In this document: piece after piece, positions 41,203 through 49,852 of the stretch
Layout: every line of letters starts with the position of its first letter
How positions within the stretch are numbered: the first letter of the stretch is position 1
From: DATJGF01 sp035495315
GTDB lineage: Bacteria > Verrucomicrobiota > Verrucomicrobiia > Limisphaerales > UBA8199
Direction of reading: 5' to 3'
Assembly: GCA_035495315.1 (NCBI GenBank)
Contig: DATJGF010000164.1
Coordinates: forward strand, 1-64,000
Length of the DNA: 64,000 nt
Position numbers and translations under genes: made by a program
Notes under the pieces: generated by a model
Seen by the model: the letters and a program-made list of their open reading frames with translations, nothing else
The model's database searches: none
Told to the model about the DNA's origin: nothing

Positions 41203-41401
41203 AAGCGACCTGACTACCAGGTTGCCGGACCTGCCTGATCTGGAATTTCCAGTCGCCCCGGACTTTGTTTCGCGTCTTCGGCACCTGGAGGCTCAGGTCA
41301 TAATGCGTCGCTGTGCCAAGAACATGCCCTGGCGCAGCATGCTCCCGGGCACCAAGGAGCGGCGATCAGCGCAGAAAATCCCTGTCGAATTCGTGCTTTG
41401 A
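41168..41401 (+). CDS. Small hypothetical protein, possible partner of broken nucleotidyltransferase
   Basis: Open frame of 77 residues, MRKSSARVPTSKSDLTTRLP to QKIPVEFVL. The part from LPDLPDLEFPVAP onwards looks protein-like, and the ending EFVL recalls small proteins found beside AbiEii/MNT nucleotidyltransferases. Its first residues overlap the remnant in another frame, so the start is uncertain. Weak support; may be part of the decayed locus. Confidence 0.3.
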   Translation: MRKSSARVPTSKSDLTTRLPDLPDLEFPVAPDFVSRLRHLEAQVIMRRCAKNMPWRSMLPGTKERRSAQKIPVEFVL

Positions 41402-41526
41402 GGAGGGGCGAGAATCGCGTGTAGGACGATTGCTTACCTGGCAAATGGCGAGGCTGCTCAATGATCCGCCAGGGACGCTTCTCGATGCCGACGGGTGACC
41501 TCAGTGTTTAGAGTCGTGTCAGACTA

Positions 41527-42879
41527 ATGACCTACACCGCTGCTATCCAGTTTCTTTATCATTTGCAGTGGTTCGGCGCGAAGTTCGGGCTGGACAATAC
41601 CTTCAAGCTGGCAGCGCTGGCTGGAAACCCGCAACAAAAGCTCCGTTTCATCCATGTTGCCGGCACGAACGGCAAGGGCTCAACCTGCGCGATGCTCGAG
41701 AGTATCTACCGGGCGGCCGGGCTGCGCGTCGGCCTATTCACCTCGCCTCACCTGGTATCGTTTGGCGAGCGGATCCAGGTAAATCGAAAACTCATACCCG
41801 AATCGGCCGTTGCGAAATTGGTGCGAGACATGCAAACCCTGCTTCGGCAGGGTTGGGCCGATAGCGGTACTGGCTCGCCTGACGCAGGAGATGCGAGCGT
41901 CACGTCGGAGCAACACCCAACCTTTTTCGAAGTGGTGACCGTGCTGGCCCTGCAATATTTCTGCGCTGAAGAATGTGATGTGGTGATATGGGAAACCGGT
42001 TTGGGTGGCCGGCTCGATGCGACGAACATTGTGACGCCGCTGGCCAGCGTAATTACGAACATCCAGTATGACCACCAGAATTACCTGGGCGAAACGCTGG
42101 CGGGCATCGCCGGCGAAAAAGCGGGCATCATCAAACCGAATGTTCCGGTAATCACTGGTACTGATGCGCCCGAGGCCCTGCGGGTGATTGAGGAAGCGGC
42201 TCGAAAAAACGGTGCGGCAGTGACAATGGTGCCGGGTTCAGCGGCGCACAACCCGCCGCTGGATAAATTGAAGTTGCCGCTCCTGGGGGAACATCAACGG
42301 ATGAACGCCGCGGTGGCTGTCGCGACTGCCCACGCTTTGATGCCGAAGCTGCCGATCGAGGCAAGCGCGATTGAGTCCGGACTAAAAACACTGCATTGGC
42401 CGGGACGGTTGCAGGTCGTAAACCGCCCGTCGGGTCAGCGCTTTTTGTTGGACGGGGCGCACAATGTTGCCGGCGCCGAGACGTTGGCGATGGCATTAAA
42501 CCAGTACTTTCCCGGCCGCAAACCCTCACTGGTGCTGGGAATTCTGCGTGACAAAGATTGGTTGCGGATGTGCCAAATACTGGCGCCGCTGGCGAACCGT
42601 GTTGTCCTGGTGCCGGTCCATAGCGAGCGGACGGCCGAGCCGCATGGGTTGGCCGAGATTTGCCGCGCGGCGAACCCCACTGCGCAGGTTCTCGAGTATC
42701 CGTCACTGGCGGCGGCCCTGGAGGCGACCGCCGGCGACACTTTCATTACGATTGCTGGTTCGCTTTATCTCGTTGGTGAAGCGATGGAGTTGCTGCATTT
42801 GTCTGCTGCCAAAAGCCAGGATGAGCGCGGGCTCAACGAATGGTCGATGACAGCAGAACGGGTGACGGGGTCGCGATGA
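41527..42879 (+). CDS. folC: Folylpolyglutamate synthase/dihydrofolate synthase
   Basis: ATP-dependent Mur-ligase-family enzyme of 450 residues that adds glutamate to dihydropteroate and folates. FIHVAGTNGKGSTCAMLESI is the ATP loop, TSPHLVSFGERIQVN the folate-binding loop, and GLGGRLDATN and FLLDGAHN family motifs. The HAD hydrolase starts 3 bp after the stop, so the two are probably co-transcribed. Confidence 0.95.
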   Translation: MTYTAAIQFLYHLQWFGAKFGLDNTFKLAALAGNPQQKLRFIHVAGTNGKGSTCAMLESIYRAAGLRVGLFTSPHLVSFGERIQVNRKLIPESAVAKLVRDMQTLLRQGWADSGTGSPDAGDASVTSEQHPTFFEVVTVLALQYFCAEECDVVIWETGLGGRLDATNIVTPLASVITNIQYDHQNYLGETLAGIAGEKAGIIKPNVPVITGTDAPEALRVIEEAARKNGAAVTMVPGSAAHNPPLDKLKLPLLGEHQRMNAAVAVATAHALMPKLPIEASAIESGLKTLHWPGRLQVVNRPSGQRFLLDGAHNVAGAETLAMALNQYFPGRKPSLVLGILRDKDWLRMCQILAPLANRVVLVPVHSERTAEPHGLAEICRAANPTAQVLEYPSLAAALEATAGDTFITIAGSLYLVGEAMELLHLSAAKSQDERGLNEWSMTAERVTGSR

Positions 42880-42882
42880 CCA

Positions 42883-43617
42883 ATGCGCTCGAGGCGAAAT
42901 CGAGCCCGCGACAGGCAAAATGAACCGGTGTCAAAATCCGGCTTGGCCGTTCAGTGGCGCGACATCAGGGCGATCACGTTCGACGTCGGTGGGACATTGA
43001 TCACGCCCTGGCCCTCCGTCGGCCACATTTACGCTGAAGTGGCAGCAGCGCATGGTCATGCGGGATTGGACCCGACCCGGCTGAATCAACGTTTCGCGAC
43101 GGCATGGAGGGCGGTCGAAGACTTCCGGCATACCCGGCAGCAGTGGGCCGAGCTGGTGGATGCTACTTTTTCTGGGCTGATGGCGAAGCCGCCGAGCGCG
43201 ACATTTTTCGATGCGCTTTACGACCGCTTTGCCGAGGCGGGCGCCTGGCATGTGTTTGAGGACGTGATTCCGGCTTTGGATGCGCTCAAGGCCTGCGGAT
43301 TCAAACTTGGCGTTATTTCGAATTGGGACGATCGCCTGCGTCCGCTGCTGCAAGAACTCCACCTGGAGGCATACTTTGAAACCATGTCGATCTCTTGCGA
43401 GGTTGGCGCGACCAAGCCGGCGCGAGTTATGTTTACACAGGCGGCTGAGGGTTTGTCGATGCCGCCCGGGGCAATGCTGCACGTCGGGGACAGCCTTGAG
43501 ATGGATGTCCGGGGAGCGGAGGCAGCGGGATGTGTTGCGGTATGGCTCGACCGCCATACGAATCCGACCAGGGCAGGAGCCATTCGAACGCTGCAGGAGC
43601 TCGTAACGGGCGCTTGA
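42883..43617 (+). CDS. HAD-superfamily hydrolase (HDHD3/REG-2-like)
   Basis: Cytoplasmic phosphatase-type protein of 244 residues. ITFDVGGTLITPWPS is motif I, with DVGGT as in the HDHD3/Rhythmically-expressed-gene-2 group in place of DxDGT; GVISNWDDR is motif II, a Lys in EVGATKPAR motif III, and HVGDSLEMDVRGAEAAG motif IV. The second Asp of motif I is replaced by Gly, common in this group and casting doubt on ordinary phosphatase chemistry. A GTG at 42928 is an alternative start. Confidence 0.82.
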   Translation: MRSRRNRARDRQNEPVSKSGLAVQWRDIRAITFDVGGTLITPWPSVGHIYAEVAAAHGHAGLDPTRLNQRFATAWRAVEDFRHTRQQWAELVDATFSGLMAKPPSATFFDALYDRFAEAGAWHVFEDVIPALDALKACGFKLGVISNWDDRLRPLLQELHLEAYFETMSISCEVGATKPARVMFTQAAEGLSMPPGAMLHVGDSLEMDVRGAEAAGCVAVWLDRHTNPTRAGAIRTLQELVTGA

Positions 43618-43731
43618 AGAACGGCGCCGGTTGAGCCCAGGAACTCGCCTCCTTATTGGTGGTCTTGGCCGCTTCGTGCTTTCCTTTCAATGTTCAGTAG
43701 CTTATCTTTTACGATTGTTTTTCAGCGCCTC

Positions 43732-45081
43732 ATGCCGAGTGTTTACATCAAAACTTACGGATGCCAAATGAATGAGCGCGACAGTGAGGCGGTAGCCGCC
43801 CAATTGGTCGCCCGCGGGTATACACTCGCGCATTCGGAGTCCACCGCCGATGTCATTCTCCTGAACACCTGCAGTGTGAGGGACATGGCTGAACAAAAGG
43901 CGCTGCACAAAATGCAAGCGCTGATCGCCGATACGCGTCGGAGTCGTCCCGGATTGGTATTCGGCTTCATGGGCTGCATGGCCCAAAGCCGCGGTCAGGA
44001 ACTGCTCGACCGCCTGCCAGACGTTGACCTCGTCATCGGGACCCAAAAATTCCATCGCACCGCCGATTACCTGGACGACATTTTCTCCGGTCGTCGTGAG
44101 CAGGTGGTGGATATCGCCGAAGAGGAAAAGAGCGAAGCGACCATTCGCGATCATTTGCTCAACGGGAATGGGGCGAAATCGGCAACCGCGTTTGTCAGCA
44201 TCATGCAAGGGTGCAATCAGTACTGCACCTTTTGCATTGTCCCTTATACACGCGGCGAAGAACGCAGTCGCACCATTTCAGATATTGTGGCCGAGTGCCG
44301 ACAATTGGTGCAACAAGGGGTGAAGGAGATCACTTTGCTGGGTCAAATTGTGACCAGCTATGGCAAACGGGACATTCCCCGCGTCAACGATAAATCGGGA
44401 TTCGTGCTGTTGCTCGAGGCGATTCACGAGATCCCTGGATTGGAGCGGATTCGTTTCACCTCGCCTCATCCCAAAGGGTATGGAGACGACCTGGTAGAAG
44501 CGTATGGCCGCTTGCCGAAGCTGGTCGAGAGCGCACATATACCGGTGCAGAGTGGTAGCGATCGGGTGTTGAAGCTGATGCATCGCGGTTACAATCGCGC
44601 CCGCTACCTTGAGATCATTGAGAAGCTGCGCCGGGTTAAGCCGCCGATCGGATTGAGCACGGATTTTATTGTCGGGTTCCCGGGAGAGTCTGAGGAGGAT
44701 TTCCAAGAAACGTTGTCGCTGGTGCGCGAGGTGAAGTTTGATCAGGCTTACGTTTTTCGATATTCCGAACGGCGGGACACGCCGGCAGCGGCGATGCCTG
44801 GGCAAATCGCGGAAGCGCTACGCCAGGAGCGGCATCAGCGGTTGTTGGCGTTGGTGAACGAAATGGCGGCGGAGCGCTATGAGCGGCTCGTCGGCCAGCA
44901 GGTAGAAACCCTGGTGGAAGGCCCGAGCAAACGGAACCCGGAGCGGTTAACGGGCCGAACACGGTGCAACAAGATCGTCGTGTTTGAGGGATCGCAGCGG
45001 CACCTGGGGCAGGTGATGAATCTGCGCGTGACACGCGCGGGTTCGTTTACGCTCTATGGGGATCCAGCCATTTTGGAATAG
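43732..45081 (+). CDS. miaB: tRNA-2-methylthio-N6-dimethylallyladenosine synthase
   Basis: Radical SAM methylthiotransferase acting on i6A37 of tRNAs. The 449-residue chain has the UPF0004 domain (KTYGCQMNERDSE, LNTCSVRDMAEQK, FGFMGCMAQ with three cluster Cys), the radical SAM motif GCNQYCTFCIVPYTRGEE and a C-terminal TRAM domain (about 385-449). ATG 43732 gives the typical N-terminus; an earlier in-frame ATG at 43690 adds 14 unlikely residues. Followed 15 bp later by a perfect 31-bp-arm palindrome. Confidence 0.96.
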   Translation: MPSVYIKTYGCQMNERDSEAVAAQLVARGYTLAHSESTADVILLNTCSVRDMAEQKALHKMQALIADTRRSRPGLVFGFMGCMAQSRGQELLDRLPDVDLVIGTQKFHRTADYLDDIFSGRREQVVDIAEEEKSEATIRDHLLNGNGAKSATAFVSIMQGCNQYCTFCIVPYTRGEERSRTISDIVAECRQLVQQGVKEITLLGQIVTSYGKRDIPRVNDKSGFVLLLEAIHEIPGLERIRFTSPHPKGYGDDLVEAYGRLPKLVESAHIPVQSGSDRVLKLMHRGYNRARYLEIIEKLRRVKPPIGLSTDFIVGFPGESEEDFQETLSLVREVKFDQAYVFRYSERRDTPAAAMPGQIAEALRQERHQRLLALVNEMAAERYERLVGQQVETLVEGPSKRNPERLTGRTRCNKIVVFEGSQRHLGQVMNLRVTRAGSFTLYGDPAILE

Positions 45082-45096
45082 CCGCAGATAGGACGT

Positions 45097-45180
45097 TGTA
45101 GGAGACGACGTAAGGAGACTCTGATCAGACGCAGTTGTCGGAAATCTCCTGATCAGAGTCTCCTTACGTCGTCTCCTACA
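45097..45180. repeat. Palindromic repeat, 31-bp perfect arms (copy 2)
   Basis: Arm 45097-45127 and arm 45150-45180 are exact reverse complements, with a 22-nt spacer unlike that of copy 1 (1959-2044). Arms are the same sequence in both copies apart from one base. Placed right after miaB, it could end transcription or protect the mRNA. Confidence 0.92.
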
Positions 45181-45219
45181 GAGTGGGAGAATGACTTGCG
45201 TCGGGCGGGCTGATCCCGC

Positions 45220-45792
45220 ATGTTTTCTGCGTTTTTATTAATGACGATTAGACTTTCATTATTGAGCATCATCCTGGGTTTGGGGATGGCGTTGCCGCAG
45301 ATTTATGGTCTTGTGAATCCGAGCGGGTTTGGGGTTGCCGTGCGCAAGTTTCCGCGGTCAGTGCCATGGGGTTGCGCCTTAATGCTGTTGGGGACGGCGT
45401 GGTTCCTTTTGAATCTCAGCCAGGAATCTATTTCTGATTTTGCGGCTTACAAAAATGTGCTCTTCCTGGGTTTCGCGGCGGTAGGGATTGGCAGCTGTAT
45501 CTTTGTGCAGGATTTCCTGGCGGTGCGCGGGTTGGCGGTTGTGTTGTTACTGTTGGCCAAACTGATGGTTGATACTGGCCGGCCGCATCTCTCGCAGACG
45601 CCCCTGGTGCTGATTATCCAAACCTGGGCCTACCTGCTGGTGATCGCCGGGATTTGGCTGACGGTCTCACCCTGGAGGCTGCGCGATTTGCTGCAATGGG
45701 CGACAGCTACCGAACAACGGATCAAAATCGGCTGCAGTATTCGGCTCGCGTTCGGTTTGTTAGTCGCGTTGCTCGGTTTTACGGTGTATTAA
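45220..45792 (+). CDS. Hypothetical multi-pass membrane protein
   Basis: Protein of 190 residues with about five hydrophobic segments (for example LSLLSIILGLGMALPQIYGL, CALMLLGTAWFLLN, NVLFLGFAAVGIG). No family recognised. An alternative ATG lies at 45241. About 40 bp upstream of the GT9 gene and possibly co-transcribed. Confidence 0.7.
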   Translation: MFSAFLLMTIRLSLLSIILGLGMALPQIYGLVNPSGFGVAVRKFPRSVPWGCALMLLGTAWFLLNLSQESISDFAAYKNVLFLGFAAVGIGSCIFVQDFLAVRGLAVVLLLLAKLMVDTGRPHLSQTPLVLIIQTWAYLLVIAGIWLTVSPWRLRDLLQWATATEQRIKIGCSIRLAFGLLVALLGFTVY

Positions 45793-45830
45793 TCAGAAGT
45801 GTCTTCAGGTTCAACGCAGACTAAGGTGAC

Positions 45831-46781
45831 GTGAAATCGTCCGGCGGCAGAATTCTTGTCATTCGCGGCGGAGCGATTGGGGATTTTATCCTGACCTTGC
45901 CTGCCATTGCTGCACTGCGACAGCAGTTCCCTGAATCCCACCTGGAGGTCCTTGGGTATCCCCATATCGTCCAGTTGGCCGTTACCGCGGGGCTCGTCGA
46001 TGCAGCGCGTTCCATCGATGCTCGGCCGCTAGCCGGATTTTTCGCCCGCGGCGGTGTGCTGGCCGAAGAGATGGCCGATTATTTTTCCGAGTTCGACCTG
46101 ATTGTTTCCTATCTCTACGACCCGGACCACATCTTCAGGTTAAACATCGCGCGCTGTTCGCCGGCGCAATTCATTGCCGGCCCGCATCGCCCCGACGAGC
46201 GGAGTAATACTCATGCGACTGAAGTGTATCTCAAGCCGCTGGAGCGCTTAGCGATTTTCGATGCCGATCCGGTGCCGAAACTTCGGCTTGCGGCTCTGCC
46301 AAATTCGAACAAGGAGCCGCCATTGGCGTTGCACCCCGGAAGCGGCAGCGATGCCAAAAATTGGCCAGAAGCCGCCTGGGGCGATCTGCTCGAGCATTTG
46401 ATCCTCGGAACACGACACGAGTTATTGCTCGTCGGGGGAGAGGCCGAAGGGCAACGGCTGCAAAGGCTCAGTGCCGCCTTGCCTCCCACACGGGTGCGAG
46501 TTGCGCAGAGTCTTCCGTTGCCGGAGTTGGCCGTTCGGCTGGCAATGTGCCGGGGATTTATTGGTCACGATTCAGGAATTTCGCACCTGGCAGCGGCGGT
46601 CGGTTTGCCCTGCCTGCTGTTGTGGGCCGACACCGCCGAGGCAATTTGGCGACCGGCTGGTAACAATGTCGCGATCTTGCGTCATTCCGCAGGCCTTGCT
46701 GAGTTGCCTACGCGCGACGTCGTGGAAAAAGTCGAACAGCTTTGGGGCAAAACATCGGCAATCGGAAACCGTCATCAGTGA
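45831..46781 (+). CDS. Glycosyltransferase family 9 (heptosyltransferase-like)
   Basis: Protein of 316 residues of the ADP-heptose:LPS heptosyltransferase family, adding heptose or a related sugar to the LPS core at the inner membrane's cytoplasmic face. RILVIRGGAIGDFILTLPAI is the N-terminal motif, LHPGSGSDAKNWP the donor-binding loop and FIGHDSGISHLAAAVGLP the C-terminal signature. GTG start with AAGGTGA close upstream. The HAD gene begins 13 bp after the stop. Fits with kdsB and the GmhA-like gene in the window. Confidence 0.88.
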   Translation: MKSSGGRILVIRGGAIGDFILTLPAIAALRQQFPESHLEVLGYPHIVQLAVTAGLVDAARSIDARPLAGFFARGGVLAEEMADYFSEFDLIVSYLYDPDHIFRLNIARCSPAQFIAGPHRPDERSNTHATEVYLKPLERLAIFDADPVPKLRLAALPNSNKEPPLALHPGSGSDAKNWPEAAWGDLLEHLILGTRHELLLVGGEAEGQRLQRLSAALPPTRVRVAQSLPLPELAVRLAMCRGFIGHDSGISHLAAAVGLPCLLLWADTAEAIWRPAGNNVAILRHSAGLAELPTRDVVEKVEQLWGKTSAIGNRHQ

Positions 46782-46794
46782 CGTACGCGCACCG

Positions 46795-47454
46795 ATGCAA
46801 GCAGAGGCAAAAATACGCGCGGTCATTTTCGACATGGATGGCGTGCTGACCGATTCCGAACCACTAATCAATGCCGCGGCCATTGCGATGTTCGCAGAAA
46901 AAGGGCTGACCGTGTTGCCCGAGGATTTCGCTCCGTTTGTCGGGACAGGGGAAGATCGCTACATCGGCGGCGTCGCGGAGAAGTACCGATTCCCTTTGGA
47001 TTTGCCGGCGGCCAAGAAACGGACTTACGAAATCTACCTCGCGCTGGTGCCCAAGCGGCTTGAGGTTTTTCCCGGCGCCCCGGCGTTGGTGCGAAGCTGT
47101 CGGGCGGCGGGACTGCGCATCGCTGTGGCTTCAAGCGCCGACCGGATCAAGATTGCCGCGAACCTGGACAAAATTGGCTTGCCGATCCAGACGTGGGACG
47201 CGGTCATTACAGGCGAGGACGTCATTGCCAAAAAACCGGCGCCGGACATTTTTCTGGCGGCGGCGCGCCGGTTGCAACTACCGCCGGAGGTCTGTGTGGT
47301 AATCGAGGACGCTATCAATGGAGTTCAGGCCGCAAAGGCGGCCGGTATGAGGTGCGTCGCGGTGGCACAAACGTTTGCGGTCACTCAATTGCAGGCGGCC
47401 GATTTGGTCCGCCAAAAGATTTCGGCGGTTTCGGTGGCAGACTTGCTTGGGTAA
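46795..47454 (+). CDS. HAD-IA hydrolase (beta-phosphoglucomutase-like)
   Basis: Protein of 219 residues. AVIFDMDGVLTDSEP contains the nucleophile/acid pair DxD; ASSADRIKI is motif II, DVIAKKPAPDIFL motif III, and CVVIEDAINGVQAAKAAGM motif IV. Similar to phosphatases and phosphomutases acting on sugar phosphates. The open frame extends upstream to 46471 through the GT9 gene in another frame and is not real there. Probably co-transcribed with GT9. Confidence 0.88.
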   Translation: MQAEAKIRAVIFDMDGVLTDSEPLINAAAIAMFAEKGLTVLPEDFAPFVGTGEDRYIGGVAEKYRFPLDLPAAKKRTYEIYLALVPKRLEVFPGAPALVRSCRAAGLRIAVASSADRIKIAANLDKIGLPIQTWDAVITGEDVIAKKPAPDIFLAAARRLQLPPEVCVVIEDAINGVQAAKAAGMRCVAVAQTFAVTQLQAADLVRQKISAVSVADLLG

Positions 47455-47722
47455 TCCATAGTCCCAGGATAAATTCGCAGGGAGGTATACCGCTAAAGGC
47501 CGGAAAATCGCACTCCACAAACGGGCCAGTCGGGACATAGGCAAAGGAATTGCTCATGAGCTTTCATAGCTGAACTGGAGCTTCGAGGGATAGTTGGTGC
47601 CGAACCAGCAGCTCGATATCCCAGTTTCTGTATGCTTTCTGGACACCGCGGTGGACAGGAGTGATCGAAAAAAATGACGTTATCTGCGCTGCAAAGCTGA
47701 ATCGGGTTGGTTCTAAGCGATT

Positions 47723-48853
47723 ATGAAGCGAATTCTGGTTATCGATGACGAAGAATGGCTGCGCGACATGGTGCACATGGCGCTGGAGCAGAAAGGATAT
47801 GAAGTCATCGAAGCCGACAACGGCGTCGCCGGCGTGGAGATAGCGCGGCGAGTTCTGCCCGACCTGATCCTCTGCGACGTCAATATGGAGAAGATGGACG
47901 GCTATCTGGCCTTGTCTTCCCTCCGTAACGAGCCGACAACTGCATCGATCCCTTTTATCCTGATGACCGGGTTGGCGGACAACGCTGGCATGCGCCACGG
48001 TATGGAATTAGGCGCCGATGACTACCTGCCGAAACCATTCACCATCGACGCCCTTTACGCTGCAGTCGCCGCTCGGCTCAAAAAGGCGCAAATCGTCCGT
48101 TCGGAGGCCGAGAAGAAATTATCTGATTTGCGCGACAACATCAGCCTGATGCTGCCCCATGAGTTGCGCACACCCCTAAACGGCATTTTGGCGTATGGCG
48201 AAATCCTGCGTTCCGACGCGGCTTCACTTCCGGCAACGGAAATCGCGGAGATGGGCCAGGTGATTTACGATTCAGGCAAACGCCTGGAGCGTCTAATTGA
48301 GAATTTCCTGATTTATGCGCAGATCGAGTTGCTCGGCAATGACGCGCAGAAAATCGCGGCGTTGCGAACCAGACAAACGGATTCCGCTTGCGGGTTGATC
48401 GAGATTCATGCCTCCAATCAGGCCCTGGCCAACAATCGCTCTGAAGACCTGGTTCTTGAATTGAGTGACGTTCCGGTGCCCATGGCGGAAGATTATCTGG
48501 CAAGAATCGTCGATGAATTGACCCAAAACGCGTTTAAGTTCTCCAAGCCAGGCACCCCGATTCGGGTGACCCTGGAAGAAACGGCGGCAGGCCTGACATT
48601 GTCCGTTACCGATCGCGGTCGTGGGTTTTCCACCGAACACATCACACGTGTGGGCGCTTACATGCAATTCGATCGAAAGATGCACGAGCAACAAGGCCTG
48701 GGTTTGGGGTTGACGATCGCCAAGCGTCTTACCGAATTGCACGGCGGCACCTTGAGCATCGAGAGTGAGCGCGGCAACCATACGACAGTCTGGGTGAAAT
48801 TGCCAAGGAGCCTGCCACTGCCGCTCGCCGAGGCGGCTATTGCGGCCACATAG
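47723..48853 (+). CDS. Response regulator - histidine kinase hybrid, cytoplasmic
   Basis: Protein of 376 residues. REC domain 1-120 with acidic pocket (IDDEE), phospho-acceptor Asp52 (CDVNM) and Lys104 (PKPF); then a linker coiled coil, HisKA with His146 (MLPHELRTPLNG), and a HATPase domain with DELTQNAFKFSKPG (N box), DRGRGFS and GLGLGLTIAKRL. No membrane segment, so it is soluble and likely receives its signal from another kinase through REC. No partner regulator is adjacent. Its tail overlaps the convergent YggT-like gene by 17 bp. Confidence 0.9.
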   Translation: MKRILVIDDEEWLRDMVHMALEQKGYEVIEADNGVAGVEIARRVLPDLILCDVNMEKMDGYLALSSLRNEPTTASIPFILMTGLADNAGMRHGMELGADDYLPKPFTIDALYAAVAARLKKAQIVRSEAEKKLSDLRDNISLMLPHELRTPLNGILAYGEILRSDAASLPATEIAEMGQVIYDSGKRLERLIENFLIYAQIELLGNDAQKIAALRTRQTDSACGLIEIHASNQALANNRSEDLVLELSDVPVPMAEDYLARIVDELTQNAFKFSKPGTPIRVTLEETAAGLTLSVTDRGRGFSTEHITRVGAYMQFDRKMHEQQGLGLGLTIAKRLTELHGGTLSIESERGNHTTVWVKLPRSLPLPLAEAAIAAT

Positions 48854-49694
48854 TCAGGTTCCGTCGAGCGAGTTGGCCGGCGGCAAAATTCGGCAGCCAA
48901 TGAAGGAGCAGCAACACCAGTAGTGCGCCTACTAACGGCGTCAGGTCGAGCCGTCCTACTCGCAAGGGCAGCCGGCCCAACGGCAGCAGTAGCGCACGCG
49001 AGGTGCTCGAGACGAAATCCCAGAACGGATTATTCCCGAAAAAAACATAGCTGTTGATCAGGTGCAGCATAAGGAGAAGCGGCAGGAGGTACTTAAGACT
49101 GAGCCAAAGGGCGGTAGCAATTAGGCAAGCCTGACCTGCAAGGTGTGCCGGTGAGTTGACCCGAGCCGTCACACCTGAATGGACCAGGAGGAAGTGGAAG
49201 GCGAACCACAATCCAGCCGCCAAAAGACAGGGGATTAATAGTTGCGCCACGCCAGGCCAGCGGGCAATACGCCCCAGATGAAGCCGCACCAATTTCGTAA
49301 TCGGATCGGGCATTGCAGTTGATCGATTCGCGACGGTCAACAGGAGCAACCAAAAGTAAAAGATCACATGGAATCGCAAATAACTCAGAAGGGAATACAA
49401 GGCGACTGTCGTAAAGGCCTGGCTACGGAAGGCTAATACAATAAAACCAAGATTTAATTTCGGCGTCCAGTCCACAGGAGACCCCAGTTCCCAATAAACG
49501 AATGCCCGCAGCAGAAGCAGGAGGACCAAACCCGCAAGAAACTGCGAACCTTTAAAGCGGGCCGGCTCGGTTTTTTTGAGCGTCCCCATCAACGTCGCGG
49601 GCGTGCTATTAGCCAGCGGATCCAAGTGGGCCGAACGCCAGCTCAGCCAAAGGAGCAGCGCGGCAAGATTCAGAATGAAATCAACAATAGCCAA
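48837..49694 (-). CDS. YggT-family membrane protein
   Basis: Protein of 285 residues with seven or so hydrophobic segments. The C-terminal region (INSYVFFGNNPFWDFVSSTS, then RALLLPLGRLP) matches the YggT repeat of small cell-division or osmotic-stress-linked membrane proteins; the N-terminal half looks like a more diverged repeat. Function uncertain. Its stop is inside the end of the hybrid kinase gene. Confidence 0.7.
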   Translation of the reverse strand: MAIVDFILNLAALLLWLSWRSAHLDPLANSTPATLMGTLKKTEPARFKGSQFLAGLVLLLLLRAFVYWELGSPVDWTPKLNLGFIVLAFRSQAFTTVALYSLLSYLRFHVIFYFWLLLLTVANRSTAMPDPITKLVRLHLGRIARWPGVAQLLIPCLLAAGLWFAFHFLLVHSGVTARVNSPAHLAGQACLIATALWLSLKYLLPLLLMLHLINSYVFFGNNPFWDFVSSTSRALLLPLGRLPLRVGRLDLTPLVGALLVLLLLHWLPNFAAGQLARRNLTMWPQ

Positions 49695-49814
49695 TCAACA
49701 GGGCAGATCGGGCAGACAAAACCGCTTAAGCAAGTCGTCGAGAGAGTCTTGGTTGGCGTTGTTAACCGCCCGTGTAAGCATCGACTTCTATACCAGAGAC
49801 TCCGCGGTTGAATT

Positions 49815-49852
49815 CACTCACGTTTTACGTCTTACGTATCACGCATCACGTC
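49815..49852. repeat. ACG-type low-complexity stretch beside sucD stop
   Basis: About four imperfect copies of a 7-10 nt unit of the type ACGTxTYACG (CACGTTTTACGTCTTACG, then TATCACGCATCACG) lie immediately downstream of the sucD stop on its coding strand. Confidence 0.5.

Noticed and set aside
46471..46794. Upstream extension of the HAD gene
   Set aside because: Overlaps the GT9 gene in another frame and has Cys/Arg/Trp-rich shadow composition; the HAD motif I follows the ATG at 46795.
47455..47722. Gap before the hybrid kinase checked for tRNA or small genes
   Set aside because: No cloverleaf, no open frame with protein-like composition and no terminator could be supported.
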